A DNA stretch of 35,000 bases from Betaproteobacteria bacterium (GCA_020061585.1 JAGUXX010000249.1:1-35000); one strand, 5' to 3'. Shown: positions 22,782 to 31,878, numbered from the stretch's first letter. Numbers and translations: made by a program. Notes: generated by a model from the letters alone, not told the origin.

Positions 22782-22816
22782 CCGTTCTCCTGGGAACCTT
22801 GCTTGACCGTGCTTTC

Positions 22817-22832
22817 GTTACGAGATTGTAAC
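22817..22832. promoter_or_regulatory. Activator site 1: GTTAC-N6-GTAAC
   Basis: A perfect 5-bp inverted repeat with a 6-base spacer, extended by CG on both sides, lies 35 bases from the binding-protein start codon on the minus strand. It is the first of three such sites in the divergent gap and the farthest from the sigma-54 promoter (about 190 bases before its predicted start point). Confidence 0.65.
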
Positions 22833-22858
22833 GTCGCATCGTTGCAGGCACACCATGA

Positions 22859-22874
22859 GTTACATCTTCGTAAC
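22859..22874. promoter_or_regulatory. Activator site 2: GTTAC-N6-GTAAC
   Basis: A second perfect copy, centred 42 bases (four helical turns) from site 1. The equal phasing suggests that bound dimers line up on one face of the DNA, as needed for oligomer assembly by an NtrC-type activator. Confidence 0.65.
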
Positions 22875-22909
22875 CTGATCTGGCGTTTGCGCCGATCTCC
22901 CTTGTCCGC

Positions 22910-22925
22910 GTTACGAAGTTGTGAC
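22910..22925. promoter_or_regulatory. Activator site 3: GTTAC-N6-GTGAC
   Basis: Third copy with one changed base, centred 51 bases from site 2 and about 97 bases upstream of the predicted sigma-54 start point. This distance is usual for an enhancer-type activator site. Confidence 0.6.
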
Positions 22926-22988
22926 GCCAACGCCGACGAAGGCCCGACATTCAGCTAATACCCATTCAAATACAAATGGATACGTTCA

Positions 22989-23004
22989 TGGCGCAGAGAT
23001 TGCT
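22989..23004 (+). promoter_or_regulatory. Sigma-54 (-24/-12) promoter for the Crp/Fnr-type gene
   Basis: TGGCGCAGAGATTGCT fits the sigma-54 consensus TGGCACG-N4-TTGCW with the invariant GG (22990-22991) and GC (23002-23003) at exactly the right spacing and only A5 and G7 changed. Transcription would start near 23015, 20 bases before the ATG at 23035. Three inverted-repeat activator sites lie upstream, and a sigma-54 activator gene is encoded across the gap. Confidence 0.75.
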
Positions 23005-23034
23005 ATAGGCCTCTCACGCAACCGGAACACCGTC

Positions 23035-23736
23035 ATGAACCCGTTTTCGATTTCCCAACCCAGAGTTCACGAGATCATCAGCCGACTGGATTATTTCCGC
23101 GGACTGAGTGCGGAAACCCAGCATCATCTGGCCGCCGCCGCGCGGCACGTTCAGATTCGCCGCGACACCCCGGTGTTCTTCAAGGGAGCTCCCGCCGACA
23201 CGCTGCATATCGTGGTCAGTGGTCAGATCAAGGTTTATATGTCACAGGCCAATGCGGCGGAAAAAGTCGTCGCCCTGGTCGACCATGGCGAAAGCTTCGG
23301 GGTCGCGGCGCTCTGGTTGGGCGAAGCGCATATGGCGAATGCGGTCGCCAACAAGGATAGCCATCTGCTGACCCTGGATCGTTATGTATTGCTGCGCGAA
23401 GCCCGCCAGGATTGCGTTCTGGCCGGCCGTTTGATGGACGCCGTATCGCGCCGGGTGATGGATCTGATGCGCAACCTGGAAAGCTGCTCGCCGAAATCGG
23501 CGCAACAGCGGATTGCCTGTTACCTGTCGCAACGCCGACCGCAAGCGGCGCAAACCCATTACGAAGTGCAGCTTCCGGCCGCCAAGCAGGAGGTCGCCAC
23601 CAAACTGAACCTGACCCCGGAAACGTTCTCCCGCGTCCTCCGCCAGTTGGCGAACGCGGGAATCATCGAAGTGCAAGGGCGCTGCATTCGCGTATTGGCG
23701 GCGGAACGCCTGACAACGCTGAATGCCGGCGTGTAA
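23035..23736 (+). CDS. Crp/Fnr-family transcriptional regulator
   Basis: A 233-residue regulator with an N-terminal cyclic-nucleotide-binding-like sensor domain (about 15-125: FFKGAPADTLHIVVSGQIKVYM, GESFGVAALWLG) and a C-terminal winged helix (about 155-222) whose recognition helix LTPETFSRVLRQL keeps the ExxSR of FNR-type proteins. There is no N-terminal cysteine cluster, so it is not an iron-sulfur FNR; a haem or unliganded DNR-like mode is possible. The ATG at 23035 lies 20 bases downstream of a predicted sigma-54 start point. An upstream frame extension crosses the promoter and is rejected. It probably activates the cytochrome gene that follows after 152 bases, but I find no convincing FNR box there. 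Confidence 0.9.
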   Translation: MNPFSISQPRVHEIISRLDYFRGLSAETQHHLAAAARHVQIRRDTPVFFKGAPADTLHIVVSGQIKVYMSQANAAEKVVALVDHGESFGVAALWLGEAHMANAVANKDSHLLTLDRYVLLREARQDCVLAGRLMDAVSRRVMDLMRNLESCSPKSAQQRIACYLSQRRPQAAQTHYEVQLPAAKQEVATKLNLTPETFSRVLRQLANAGIIEVQGRCIRVLAAERLTTLNAGV

Positions 23737-23888
23737 CCGCCTTGAACCCGGCAATAGTTGACAAAATTACTTGGTCTTGGTGATCGAAGATAAGTTTTGT
23801 GTGCGTGGCGGTAAGGGTTTGTCTTGTCTCCATTTACCCTGCATTGCGGCGGAAAGATGTACCGACTGATCAACACGAGGAGACATTG

Positions 23889-25796
23889 ATGAGAAAGACT
23901 TGGACATGGGGCCTGCTGGCCCTTGGTACGGCGGCCTTGATCTACGGTTGTACACAACCATCGGCCAAGATGGCGGACGCAACAATAAAAGGCAGCATCG
24001 AGGATCGGGATGGACACAAGGTCGCCAATGCCACGGTCTGGCTGATTCCCTCGACTGACGTCGCGGCGATGGGCAAATCGCCGATCGAGGTCAAGAAAGA
24101 CGCCAAGAACGACGAACCGCTGGAAGACAATCTGGCGGCCAATCGCGACCGTTACCTGAAGGGCAAGAGCGGCGCCGATGGCAGTTTCAGCGTGGCCGAT
24201 GTACCGGGCGGCAAGTACTTCCTCTACGTCGAACCCGCCGACGCCACCTACCTGCCCGGCGGCGACAAGTCGCGCAGGTCGTTGTCCAGCGCTGAAATGT
24301 CCGGCGCACCGGTGACGATCAAGATTTCCGGCAACACCCCGCCCGGCGCCACCTATGTCGGCACCAGCAAATGTCTGGACTGTCACGAGGAGCATGAAAG
24401 CTTCAAGGGCACGCTGCACCGACTCGGCATTCAGGTGGTCGGTAAGCCGAGCCAGTTGCAGGACTTTTCCCGCTTCCCGAACTACAACCAGGGCCTGAAC
24501 AAACTCATGGCCGGCACCAAGTTCTGGTTCCACAGCTATGACAAGGCGCGCAGCTTCGACAAATACCAGATCAGCGACAAGGCGCCGGCCGATCCGGCCA
24601 GCGTCAGTTTCACCGCGACCTTCTACAAGGATAGCGACGGCGTGCTGAAATTCCGCACCGAGAATGCCAAGGACCCAGCCGATGCACCACGCGTCTATCC
24701 GGTCGAACTGGCTTATGGCGGCGGCGTCTACAAACAACGCTATCTGTTCCGGGTTGGCCCGAATCTGTTCCCCTTCGTGCAGTACAACCAGCTTGGAGAT
24801 AACAGTTTCGGCGACCGTTCCCGCAAACAATGGCGCGATTACCATGCCGACTGGCTGTTCAACGAAGAGACCAGGAAGCTGGTCAACCCGTCGCAGGCCA
24901 AGTCCTTCGACAGCCAGTGCGCCTCTTGCCATTACAACGGCTACACGCTGACCAAGACGGCGGCGGGCGACTTCATCGCTGGTTCGGCGAACGATCCGGA
25001 TGGCGAAATGGACATCGACGGCGATGGCAAGAACAACGAGATCAACTTGGGCTGCGAGACCTGCCACGGTCCCGGCTCCGCCCATACCAAGGCGAAGAAG
25101 GGATACAAGTCGGCCAGCATCGTCAGCCCGGACAAGCTGGCGGCGGAACGCGCCTCGATGATCTGCGGCCAGTGCCACGACCGTCCGCAAGGTCACCTGA
25201 AAAACGACCAACCGGTCAACGCCGAGTGGAAGATGATGCTGCCGGGCACCAGCCGCAATGTTTGGCTGAACCAGTACACCACGCGTGAAGGCGCGGCGCC
25301 GAAGGACTTCTGGGCCGATGGCATCCATTCCAAATCGCACCACCAGCAGTACACCGACTTCATCAAGTCGTCGAAGTATCGCAACGGCAACCATCTGGTG
25401 GCCTGCGGCGATTGCCATGAACCGCACGGCAAGGCCAAATTCGCGCACCAGATGAAGAAGGACGCCCACACCGCCGAGGCCTGCACCACCTGTCATACCA
25501 ACCGCACGGATATGGGCAAGCATGTGATGGAGAAAACCAAGTGCAACATCGAACCGAGCAAGATCACCTGCTCCAACTGCCACGACACCAAGACCATGCA
25601 GACCGGCGCCGGCATGGGCAAGGGCATGGTCGGCAAAGACGGCAAGAACTACTGGATGAACGACATCACCTCGCACATCTATGACGTACCGCTGAAGACC
25701 AACATCGGCGTCAAGGGCGTGGAACCGGGCAAGGCGATGCCGATTCCCTACACCAATGCCTGCGGCGCGGCTTGCCACAACACCAGCAATCTCTGA
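23889..25796 (+). CDS. Octaheme c-type cytochrome, putative lipoprotein
   Basis: A 635-residue exported multiheme cytochrome. The N-terminus has a hydrophobic segment ending IYGC (C21), a near-lipobox, so it may be lipid-anchored. Residues about 30-150 form a carboxypeptidase-regulatory-like beta domain (KGSIEDRDGHKVANATVWLIP). Seven CXXCH haem sites follow, at C162, C344, C389, C426, C506, C532 and C561, plus a C-terminal CX3CH (C625-H630), giving eight potential haems. DIDGDGKNNEIN (375-386) resembles a calcium loop. GAGGAG precedes the ATG by six bases, and a strong terminator follows. The family is periplasmic or outer-surface electron transfer, or a multiheme oxidoreductase for N or S oxyanions; the substrate is unknown. 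Confidence 0.92.
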   Translation: MRKTWTWGLLALGTAALIYGCTQPSAKMADATIKGSIEDRDGHKVANATVWLIPSTDVAAMGKSPIEVKKDAKNDEPLEDNLAANRDRYLKGKSGADGSFSVADVPGGKYFLYVEPADATYLPGGDKSRRSLSSAEMSGAPVTIKISGNTPPGATYVGTSKCLDCHEEHESFKGTLHRLGIQVVGKPSQLQDFSRFPNYNQGLNKLMAGTKFWFHSYDKARSFDKYQISDKAPADPASVSFTATFYKDSDGVLKFRTENAKDPADAPRVYPVELAYGGGVYKQRYLFRVGPNLFPFVQYNQLGDNSFGDRSRKQWRDYHADWLFNEETRKLVNPSQAKSFDSQCASCHYNGYTLTKTAAGDFIAGSANDPDGEMDIDGDGKNNEINLGCETCHGPGSAHTKAKKGYKSASIVSPDKLAAERASMICGQCHDRPQGHLKNDQPVNAEWKMMLPGTSRNVWLNQYTTREGAAPKDFWADGIHSKSHHQQYTDFIKSSKYRNGNHLVACGDCHEPHGKAKFAHQMKKDAHTAEACTTCHTNRTDMGKHVMEKTKCNIEPSKITCSNCHDTKTMQTGAGMGKGMVGKDGKNYWMNDITSHIYDVPLKTNIGVKGVEPGKAMPIPYTNACGAACHNTSNL

Positions 25797-25814
25797 AACG
25801 TCGCTCCATGATTG

Positions 25815-25844
25815 AAAACGCCGGCCAAGGCCGGCGTTTTTTTT
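25815..25844 (+). terminator. Strong rho-independent terminator after the cytochrome gene
   Basis: A 12-bp stem (25815-25826 with 25829-25840, core CGCCGGCC/GGCCGGCG) is followed by a run of eight T. It ends the Crp/cytochrome unit 19 bases after the cytochrome stop codon; as the A-run on the other side is short, it is mainly a plus-strand terminator. Confidence 0.92.
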
Positions 25845-26052
25845 GGGCGCCCCACTACTCGGCATGTCCGAAGCTGGAAAAGCTTCAAAAACCCGTCATG
25901 CCGGCATCCGGAAGTCGTTGATGGAATTTCCCACACCGCGCATCGCGGTGGACAGCGTCGGTGCACGACAGCGGTCCGCGAGCCTGGCGGATGAAGATCG
26001 GCGGCAGAGCGCGCAGCCTGGCCGCTCACGCGACGCACAAACCCGGATTGGA

Positions 26053-26502
26053 CTAACCCTCGGCCGGCTTGGGCGGCTTCTTGTGGAACCGGCGGAATGG
26101 CTTCTTCGCTGGGACGCCGCCAGGCGGAAGTTCTCCGCCGACTTCAACCGACACGGCCTCGGAGGCGACGCCTTCGACCAGCGCAACATCGACGACGGGC
26201 CGACGCGGGGCGGCATTCGCGGACCTCGGCGCCTGCGGATTGCGGCCGCCGCGACCGCGACTGTCACCGCGCGGAGCCCCCTGCGGATTGCCGCCGCGAG
26301 GATTTCCAAGTTGTCCACCGCGGCTCTTGCCCTGCCCGCCGGGCGGATTCTGTTTTTCCTGATGGCCGATGCGATTGCCCGGGGCAAGGGTGATTTCGAG
26401 CTCATGCAGCTCGTCCCATTGCTCTTCGGTACGCTGGTTGTCGGGAATAGCCAGCAAGGCTTGCATGCGGCTACGCGGAGATTGGTTTAACGGTTCGGTC
26501 AT
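26053..26502 (-). CDS. RGG-rich low-complexity protein
   Basis: A 149-residue basic protein. The first 40 residues are a predicted helical segment (SRMQALLAIPDNQRTEEQWDELHELE), and the middle is glycine-, arginine-, proline- and asparagine-rich with RGG, RGDSRGRGG and PRGGNPQG repeats. The C-terminus is basic, ending FRRFHKKPPKPAEG. Such composition is typical of RNA- or nucleic-acid-binding disordered proteins. The ATG at 26502 has no clear ribosome-binding site. It is separated from the cytochrome by a terminator and lies downstream of the CbbO gene on the same strand (51 bases), so it might be cotranscribed. I cannot name a family. Confidence 0.75.
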   Translation of the reverse strand: MTEPLNQSPRSRMQALLAIPDNQRTEEQWDELHELEITLAPGNRIGHQEKQNPPGGQGKSRGGQLGNPRGGNPQGAPRGDSRGRGGRNPQAPRSANAAPRRPVVDVALVEGVASEAVSVEVGGELPPGGVPAKKPFRRFHKKPPKPAEG

Positions 26503-26552
26503 GGCGGCATTATCCCATTAGCGAGCGCGGGCGAACATAGGATGCCCGGCAC

Positions 26553-28685
26553 TCAACTTGTGATGCGTCTGTAGATATCGGATACCTTGAACGGCAACTG
26601 GCGTACATCGTCGAGAATGATGTAGCGGGCCGCGCCATACATATGCGGCAGGTAATCGCGCGCTTCACGGTCGATGGTAATACAAAATGGATGCACACCG
26701 GAACGGCGTGCTTCAAGCAAGGCCATACGCGTGTCCTCGATGCCGTATTGACCACGATAAACATCGAAATAATCATCCGGCCGGCCATCCGACAGCGTCA
26801 CCAGCACTCGGGTGCGCGCTTCGACCTTGTTCAGCAGCCCGGTCAAGTGACGAATGGCGAAGCCCATGCGAGTGTATTCCTGGGCGCGGATGCCGGAAAT
26901 GCGCGCCTTCACCACGTCGTTGTAGGGCTCGTCGAACTCCTTGATGCGGTACAGCTCGCAGCGTTTGCGCGTGGTGCCGGAGAAACCGTAGATCGCATAG
27001 CGGTCGCCCAGCCGTTGCAGCGCCTCGCACAGCAGCACCAGCGCTTCGCGCTCGGCTTCGTTGATCCAGCCTTTGGTGCTGCCGCTCATGTCGACCATGA
27101 AGGCCACGGCGATGTTGCGCTCGGCGCGGTGCTGGCGCACGAACAGGCGATCCGACATCTCGCTGCCGTCCTTGGCATCCGCCAGCGCTTCCACCAGCGC
27201 GTCGATATCGACTTCATCGCCATAGGCCTGGCGTTTGAGCAGCCGGTTTTCGTCGCGCATGGCCTCGAAGGCGTGACGCAAGTGCTTGACCAGACCGGCG
27301 TGTTTTTCCAGCGTCTCACGGTGAAAGTTGTCGAATACCGGCGGCACGTCTTTCTCTCGCATCACGCACCAGTTCTTGCGGTAATGCTGGCGGCCCATGT
27401 CCCACTCGGGATAGAACAGCGCGCCTTCCTCATGATAGGTGCCTTGCCAGACCGCATCCGGATCGGCCTGCACATCATGCAGCAGGCTGGCGTCATACTC
27501 GCCATCGCCGGCCGGCACCAGGTATTCGGGGGGAATCTCGCCGAAATCGAGGAACACCGAGGCCATCAGTTGCCGCACATCGTCCGGCGGCGCCAGCGGC
27601 ATGCCGTCGAGCGTCAACTCCATGTCCATGCGGCCTTCGTCGTCGTTGATCTCGGCTTCGAAGGCTCCCGGATTCCGCTCCGCTGCATCCGGGCTACGCG
27701 GTTTATGACGCTCATGTTCTTCCAGCAACTCCGCCAGTTTGACGCGCAGCCGCGCCTTTTCCTTTTCCTGGCGCGCGGCAAAAGCGATGGCCACCGCGTC
27801 CGGACGCAGTTCGCCCTGATAGCACCAAGGCTGGAAGTCGGGCAGATGGTAGGCGTCGCCCAGCAATTTGACGCTGTCCTCGATGCTGGCCTCCGGTTCG
27901 GCCAGACGCTGGGCGAAACCTTCCCAGCCCGCCGGCAAACCTTCGCCGAGCGCGGTTTTCAGCCGTTCCATGTCGCGGTGCAAGCCGGGCAGTTCGCGCG
28001 CGATACACGCCGTCAGACGCAGCGTTTCCAGCGCGTTCAACTGATGCATCGCCCGGTCCGGCTGCGGAAAACCGGCGCAACTGGCAATCAGATCGGCGCG
28101 GTAGGTGCCGAAGCGGGTCTGCGCCCACAGCAAAGCAACGATGGCTTTCGCCAGCTTGAAGTTGTCTTCGGCGCTGGGCAGCCGCGCGATCACCGCCGGC
28201 AAATACAGCTTCTCGGTGTTGGTGTGGATCGATTCGGCCTGCGCGATGCTCAGCTTGCGGCCGGACAAGCCGCGCACGAAGTTGCCCAGCACGCCGGCCA
28301 CCTCGTCGAACATCACGCCGGCGGTCAGTTCAAGCTGCTTATTGGCCAGATTCGCGGCAAAGCTTTCCACCTGCTCGATGGCCTGCAGCGCGACACGCAA
28401 ACCCAACTGGTCATAGGCGTCGCAGGCATACACCGCCCAGGCTTCGACCTGGCGCATGCCCATGCGGGCGAGCAGTTTCGGCGCCCGTTTGCCGAACTGC
28501 CAGCCGAGTTCCAGATGCGTGCTGGCGATACGCTTGACCCAGGACAGGATGAAGTCGCAGTCTTCGTCGGACAACCCCGCCAGTTCGACGGACAAGTCCG
28601 CGACCTTGTGGAAAGTCAGGTCGGCCTCCAGCCATTCTTCGAGTAGCGCATAGATCGCGTCGGCGCTGCGGGTATTGGCGGTCAT
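26553..28685 (-). CDS. cbbO: CbbO/NorD-type VWA-domain protein
   Basis: A 710-residue protein with a C-terminal von Willebrand A domain. The metal-ion-dependent adhesion site FMVDMSGSTKG is near residue 530, with TLSDGRPDDYFD later in the fold. The N-terminal 500 residues are helical and typical of CbbO/NorD. With its AAA+ partner CbbQ it acts as a chaperone or activator that remodels metalloenzymes: CbbQO activates RuBisCO, and NorQD supports nitric oxide reductase maturation. Neither target is in this window, so either role is possible; CbbO is favoured because the partner resembles CbbQ. The ATG lies three bases after the VapC stop codon, so in this strain it depends on read-through from cbbQ through the toxin-antitoxin genes or on a promoter within them. 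Confidence 0.85.
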   Translation of the reverse strand: MTANTRSADAIYALLEEWLEADLTFHKVADLSVELAGLSDEDCDFILSWVKRIASTHLELGWQFGKRAPKLLARMGMRQVEAWAVYACDAYDQLGLRVALQAIEQVESFAANLANKQLELTAGVMFDEVAGVLGNFVRGLSGRKLSIAQAESIHTNTEKLYLPAVIARLPSAEDNFKLAKAIVALLWAQTRFGTYRADLIASCAGFPQPDRAMHQLNALETLRLTACIARELPGLHRDMERLKTALGEGLPAGWEGFAQRLAEPEASIEDSVKLLGDAYHLPDFQPWCYQGELRPDAVAIAFAARQEKEKARLRVKLAELLEEHERHKPRSPDAAERNPGAFEAEINDDEGRMDMELTLDGMPLAPPDDVRQLMASVFLDFGEIPPEYLVPAGDGEYDASLLHDVQADPDAVWQGTYHEEGALFYPEWDMGRQHYRKNWCVMREKDVPPVFDNFHRETLEKHAGLVKHLRHAFEAMRDENRLLKRQAYGDEVDIDALVEALADAKDGSEMSDRLFVRQHRAERNIAVAFMVDMSGSTKGWINEAEREALVLLCEALQRLGDRYAIYGFSGTTRKRCELYRIKEFDEPYNDVVKARISGIRAQEYTRMGFAIRHLTGLLNKVEARTRVLVTLSDGRPDDYFDVYRGQYGIEDTRMALLEARRSGVHPFCITIDREARDYLPHMYGAARYIILDDVRQLPFKVSDIYRRITS

Positions 28686-28688
28686 GGG

Positions 28689-29435
<747 letters not shown>

Positions 29436-29441
29436 CAGCGA

Positions 29442-30254
29442 TCAGAACAACGACGAAGACAACTCCTGAATCGCCGCCAGCATGTCGCCGTCATCGGTGA
29501 CCGCCTGCGCCACCGCGCTGCGGCAGGCGGTCACTGGATCGATACCGCCCTTGATCAGCTTGCCGGCATGCACCAGCAGACGCGTCGAGGCGCCCTCCTC
29601 CAGGCCGCTGCCTTTCAGGTTGCGCGTCATCTGGGCGAACTTCACCAGTTTTTCGGCCAGCGCCAGATCGACGCCGGATTCGTTGGCGACGATCTTGCGT
29701 TCCAGCTCGGCCACCGGGTAGTCGAATTCCAGCGCGACGAAGCGTTGCCGGGTGGATTGCTTGAGGTCCTTCAACACGCTCTGGTAACCCGGGTTGTAGG
29801 AAATCGCCAGACAGAAATCGTCGGAGGCTTCCAGCAACTGGCCGAGCTTTTCCATCGGCAGCGTACGGCGGTCGTCGGCCAGCGGATGGATCACCACCAT
29901 GGTGTCCTTGCGCGCTTCGACGATCTCGTCCAGATAGCAGATACCACCGACCCGGACCGCGCGGGTCAACGGGCCATCGATCCAGACGGTTTCGCCACCC
30001 TTGACCAGATAACGTCCGACCAGATCGGAGGCCGTCAGATCGTCATGGCAGGAAACGGTAATCATCGGCCGCTTGAGGCGCCAGGCCATGTATTCCATGA
30101 ACCGGGTCTTGCCGCAGCCGGTGGGGCCTTTCAGCAACACCGGCAGCTTGTGCTTGTAGGCCGCTTCGAAGATGGCGATTTCGTTGCCGACCGCCTCGTA
30201 ATACGGTTCTTTCCGGATGTAATGTTCTTCGGGAGCAAGGGATAGTGCGTTCAA
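29442..30254 (-). CDS. cbbQ: CbbQ/NorQ-family MoxR AAA+ ATPase
   Basis: A 270-residue AAA+ protein of the CbbQ/NirQ/NorQ group. Walker A is GPTGCGKT (43-50), Walker B is ICYLDE (105-110); SASDLVG-like [27 protein letters not shown] and [30 protein letters not shown] match CbbQ closely. With CbbO it forms a remodelling complex. There is no suitable ATG: the start is TTG 30254, supported by GGAG seven bases upstream and the family's normal N-terminus. It is followed after 49 bases by a toxin-antitoxin pair that separates it from CbbO. No RuBisCO gene is in the window. Confidence 0.9.
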   Translation of the reverse strand: MNALSLAPEEHYIRKEPYYEAVGNEIAIFEAAYKHKLPVLLKGPTGCGKTRFMEYMAWRLKRPMITVSCHDDLTASDLVGRYLVKGGETVWIDGPLTRAVRVGGICYLDEIVEARKDTMVVIHPLADDRRTLPMEKLGQLLEASDDFCLAISYNPGYQSVLKDLKQSTRQRFVALEFDYPVAELERKIVANESGVDLALAEKLVKFAQMTRNLKGSGLEEGASTRLLVHAGKLIKGGIDPVTACRSAVAQAVTDDGDMLAAIQELSSSLF

Positions 30255-30290
30255 GTTGAAACTCCGTAAAAGGGGAAGGGAGAAGGCAGC

Positions 30291-30322
30291 ATTTCACGTT
30301 TCACATTTCACGCTTCACGCTT
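30291..30322. repeat. TTTCACG-type short tandem array
   Basis: Four to five imperfect copies of a 7-9 base TTTCAC(G) unit lie across the gap between the patatin stop and the CbbQ start and run into the end of the patatin gene. No function is evident. Confidence 0.5.
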
Positions 30323-31156
30323 CTCCCACCGCGCAAGTTTCGTCGGTAAATAGTCGCGCGTGGTGTTGTAGCCGGCATCGAACAGACTGTTCTTCTGACC
30401 CGGCGTCATGTGAAACTCCAGCGGCGACATGCCCTCGGTTTCGATCAGCACGGTGTTCAGCCACAGCGCATCGCTCATGTATTCGCGCGACAAGGTGCTC
30501 ATGAAGGTGCGCATCAGCATGAACAGGTAGTCCGCGACCGGCAGGATACGCCGCGAGAGATGCTCCGCCGCCACTCGGTTATCGCGCAGACGGAAACAGA
30601 ATATCGGTGTGTGGTCGCCCGACCAATCGCGGAACAGACCATCCTCGGCCAGGATGCTGCCATCGGTCAGCACATGCCGGCCGTAATGATGGAACGGAAA
30701 CAGCAATGGAATCGAAATCGAAAACAGCACCGCCCGCGCCACCGACAACTCGGGCGTATTGGCGCGGTTGAAGATCACCGGCTGACCGGAGCGGACATCG
30801 GTCGCCACGACATTCAGATCGATCGGACTATCCTTGAAGCAGGCGCCGCCGATTTCGCCTTCCAGCCAGCGCTCGAAACGCTTGCCGTTGGACAAGCCGC
30901 CGCGCAGCATCAGGTTGACCAATGAATAACCGCGAAACTGACTGAAATCGACATCGCGAAACAGTTGCCGCATGTCTTCCGGCGATTTGCCGAACGCCGC
31001 CAGCGCCGCCACCACGCTGCCGCCGGAAACGCCGACGATATGCCGATAACGGTAGTCCATGTCGCGCAACGCGGTCAATACCCCGACATGCGCGGGCAGT
31101 CGCGTGCCGCCGCCGGCCAGGATGGGCACGATGTATTGTGGATCGGTGGTATTCAA
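30308..31156 (-). CDS. Patatin-like phospholipase
   Basis: A 282-residue patatin-family serine acyl hydrolase. The oxyanion loop is LAGGGTRLPAHVGVL, the nucleophile serine is in GVSGGS, and the second catalytic aspartate is in LTDGSILAED; the DGG/DGA motif is here DGS. Such enzymes cleave acyl chains from phospholipids or lipids. There are no ATG codons near the start: two tandem TTG codons (31159, 31156) follow AGGAGAAT, and 31156 has the better spacing. It lies just upstream of CbbQ on the same strand with about 50 bases between them, so they may share a transcript. A link to CbbQO is unknown. Confidence 0.85.
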   Translation of the reverse strand: MNTTDPQYIVPILAGGGTRLPAHVGVLTALRDMDYRYRHIVGVSGGSVVAALAAFGKSPEDMRQLFRDVDFSQFRGYSLVNLMLRGGLSNGKRFERWLEGEIGGACFKDSPIDLNVVATDVRSGQPVIFNRANTPELSVARAVLFSISIPLLFPFHHYGRHVLTDGSILAEDGLFRDWSGDHTPIFCFRLRDNRVAAEHLSRRILPVADYLFMLMRTFMSTLSREYMSDALWLNTVLIETEGMSPLEFHMTPGQKNSLFDAGYNTTRDYLPTKLARWEKREA

Positions 31157-31267
31157 CAAATTCTCCTGACCATTTCTTCAGTTCGCATCATCAATTTGAA
31201 AAACCACCGAAAAGCCGGCCAGAATCATGACAGCGCGATATTTTCAGCCCTGTTCGCGTAAATTCAG

Positions 31268-31301
31268 CCCACTTTTTCGCATACCCCATTTTTTCGCACA
31301 C
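31268..31301. repeat. Imperfect 17-bp tandem duplication
   Basis: CCCACTTTTTCGCATAC is followed directly by a copy with two changes, in the 155-base gap upstream of the DOMON-like gene and 11 bases before its ATG. The T-rich repeats might affect the promoter or ribosome access, but no known site is recognised. Confidence 0.6.
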
Positions 31302-31311
31302 CTTATCCGGC

Positions 31312-31878
31312 ATGGAAACATCAGGCAACAGCGTCACTGAGCGCTTATCGCGACATTTGCGGCGACTTCCCGCCTCGACAACCCGCGGAGTCGACTCGAT
31401 CATAGTCGACATCATCCGCAATCCGGGCGGCGCGCTGCTGCTGACCTACACGCTGCGCGGCAATCTGGCCGCGCTGCGGATTCCTGAGCCACAAGCGGCG
31501 CGCCGCGCGGATGATCTGTGGCGGCATACCTGCTTCGAAGCCTTCATCGGCATCGCGCATGGCGACGCCTATCGCGAGTTCAATTTTTCACCCTCCGGAA
31601 GCTGGCAGGTTTATACCTTCAACGCCTATCGTCAAGGTCGGTTGCCGCAACCAGCCACCGACCCGAATATCGTTTGCCGGCAAGAACCCACCACTTTCAG
31701 ACTGCAAGCGACGATCCACTCTGATGACCTGCCCACCGCGACCGTGCTGCGCTGCGGCCTAAGCGCAGTGATTGAAGATCACGCCGGAGCGATTGAATAT
31801 TGGGCTTTGCAACATCCGCCCGGCAAACCCGATTTCCATCACCCTGACACCTTCGCCCTGAAACTGGACCTGACATGA
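31312..31878 (+). CDS. DOMON-like domain protein
   Basis: A 188-residue beta-rich protein of the small bacterial DOMON-like group. Landmarks are LLLTYTLRGNLAALRIP, DLWRHTCFEAFIG, YREFNFSPSGSWQVYTFNAYRQG and the C-terminal EYWALQHPPGKPDFHHPDTFAL. DOMON domains bind haem or sugars; in this group the ligand is unknown. There is no signal peptide. The ATG at 31312 has only a weak ribosome-binding site; a tandem 17-bp duplication lies just upstream. Its stop overlaps the NamZ-like gene start by ATGA, so the two products are made together and may act on the same glycan. Confidence 0.85.
   Translation: METSGNSVTERLSRHLRRLPASTTRGVDSIIVDIIRNPGGALLLTYTLRGNLAALRIPEPQAARRADDLWRHTCFEAFIGIAHGDAYREFNFSPSGSWQVYTFNAYRQGRLPQPATDPNIVCRQEPTTFRLQATIHSDDLPTATVLRCGLSAVIEDHAGAIEYWALQHPPGKPDFHHPDTFALKLDLT

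Noticed and set aside
22782-22816. Sigma-54 promoter for the binding-protein operon
   Set aside because: AGCACGGTCAAGCA on the minus strand lacks the GG and has spacing one base short.
23737-23888. FNR-type box or sigma-54 promoter before the cytochrome gene
   Set aside because: TTGGTGATCGAAG and TGGCGGTAAGG resemble these elements only partly; the second half-site or the GC spacing is wrong.
23559-25865. A 768-codon minus-strand frame
   Set aside because: It is antisense to the octaheme cytochrome, whose haem motifs show the true frame.
25845-26052. Degenerate REP-like GTCATGCCGGCATCCGG in the gap after the terminator
   Set aside because: Only one half of the unit can be aligned and the pairing arm is absent, so it is not counted as a copy.
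26643-28646. A 667-codon plus-strand frame
   Set aside because: It is the shadow of the CbbO gene; the CbbO frame has conserved motifs and the antisense frame has none.
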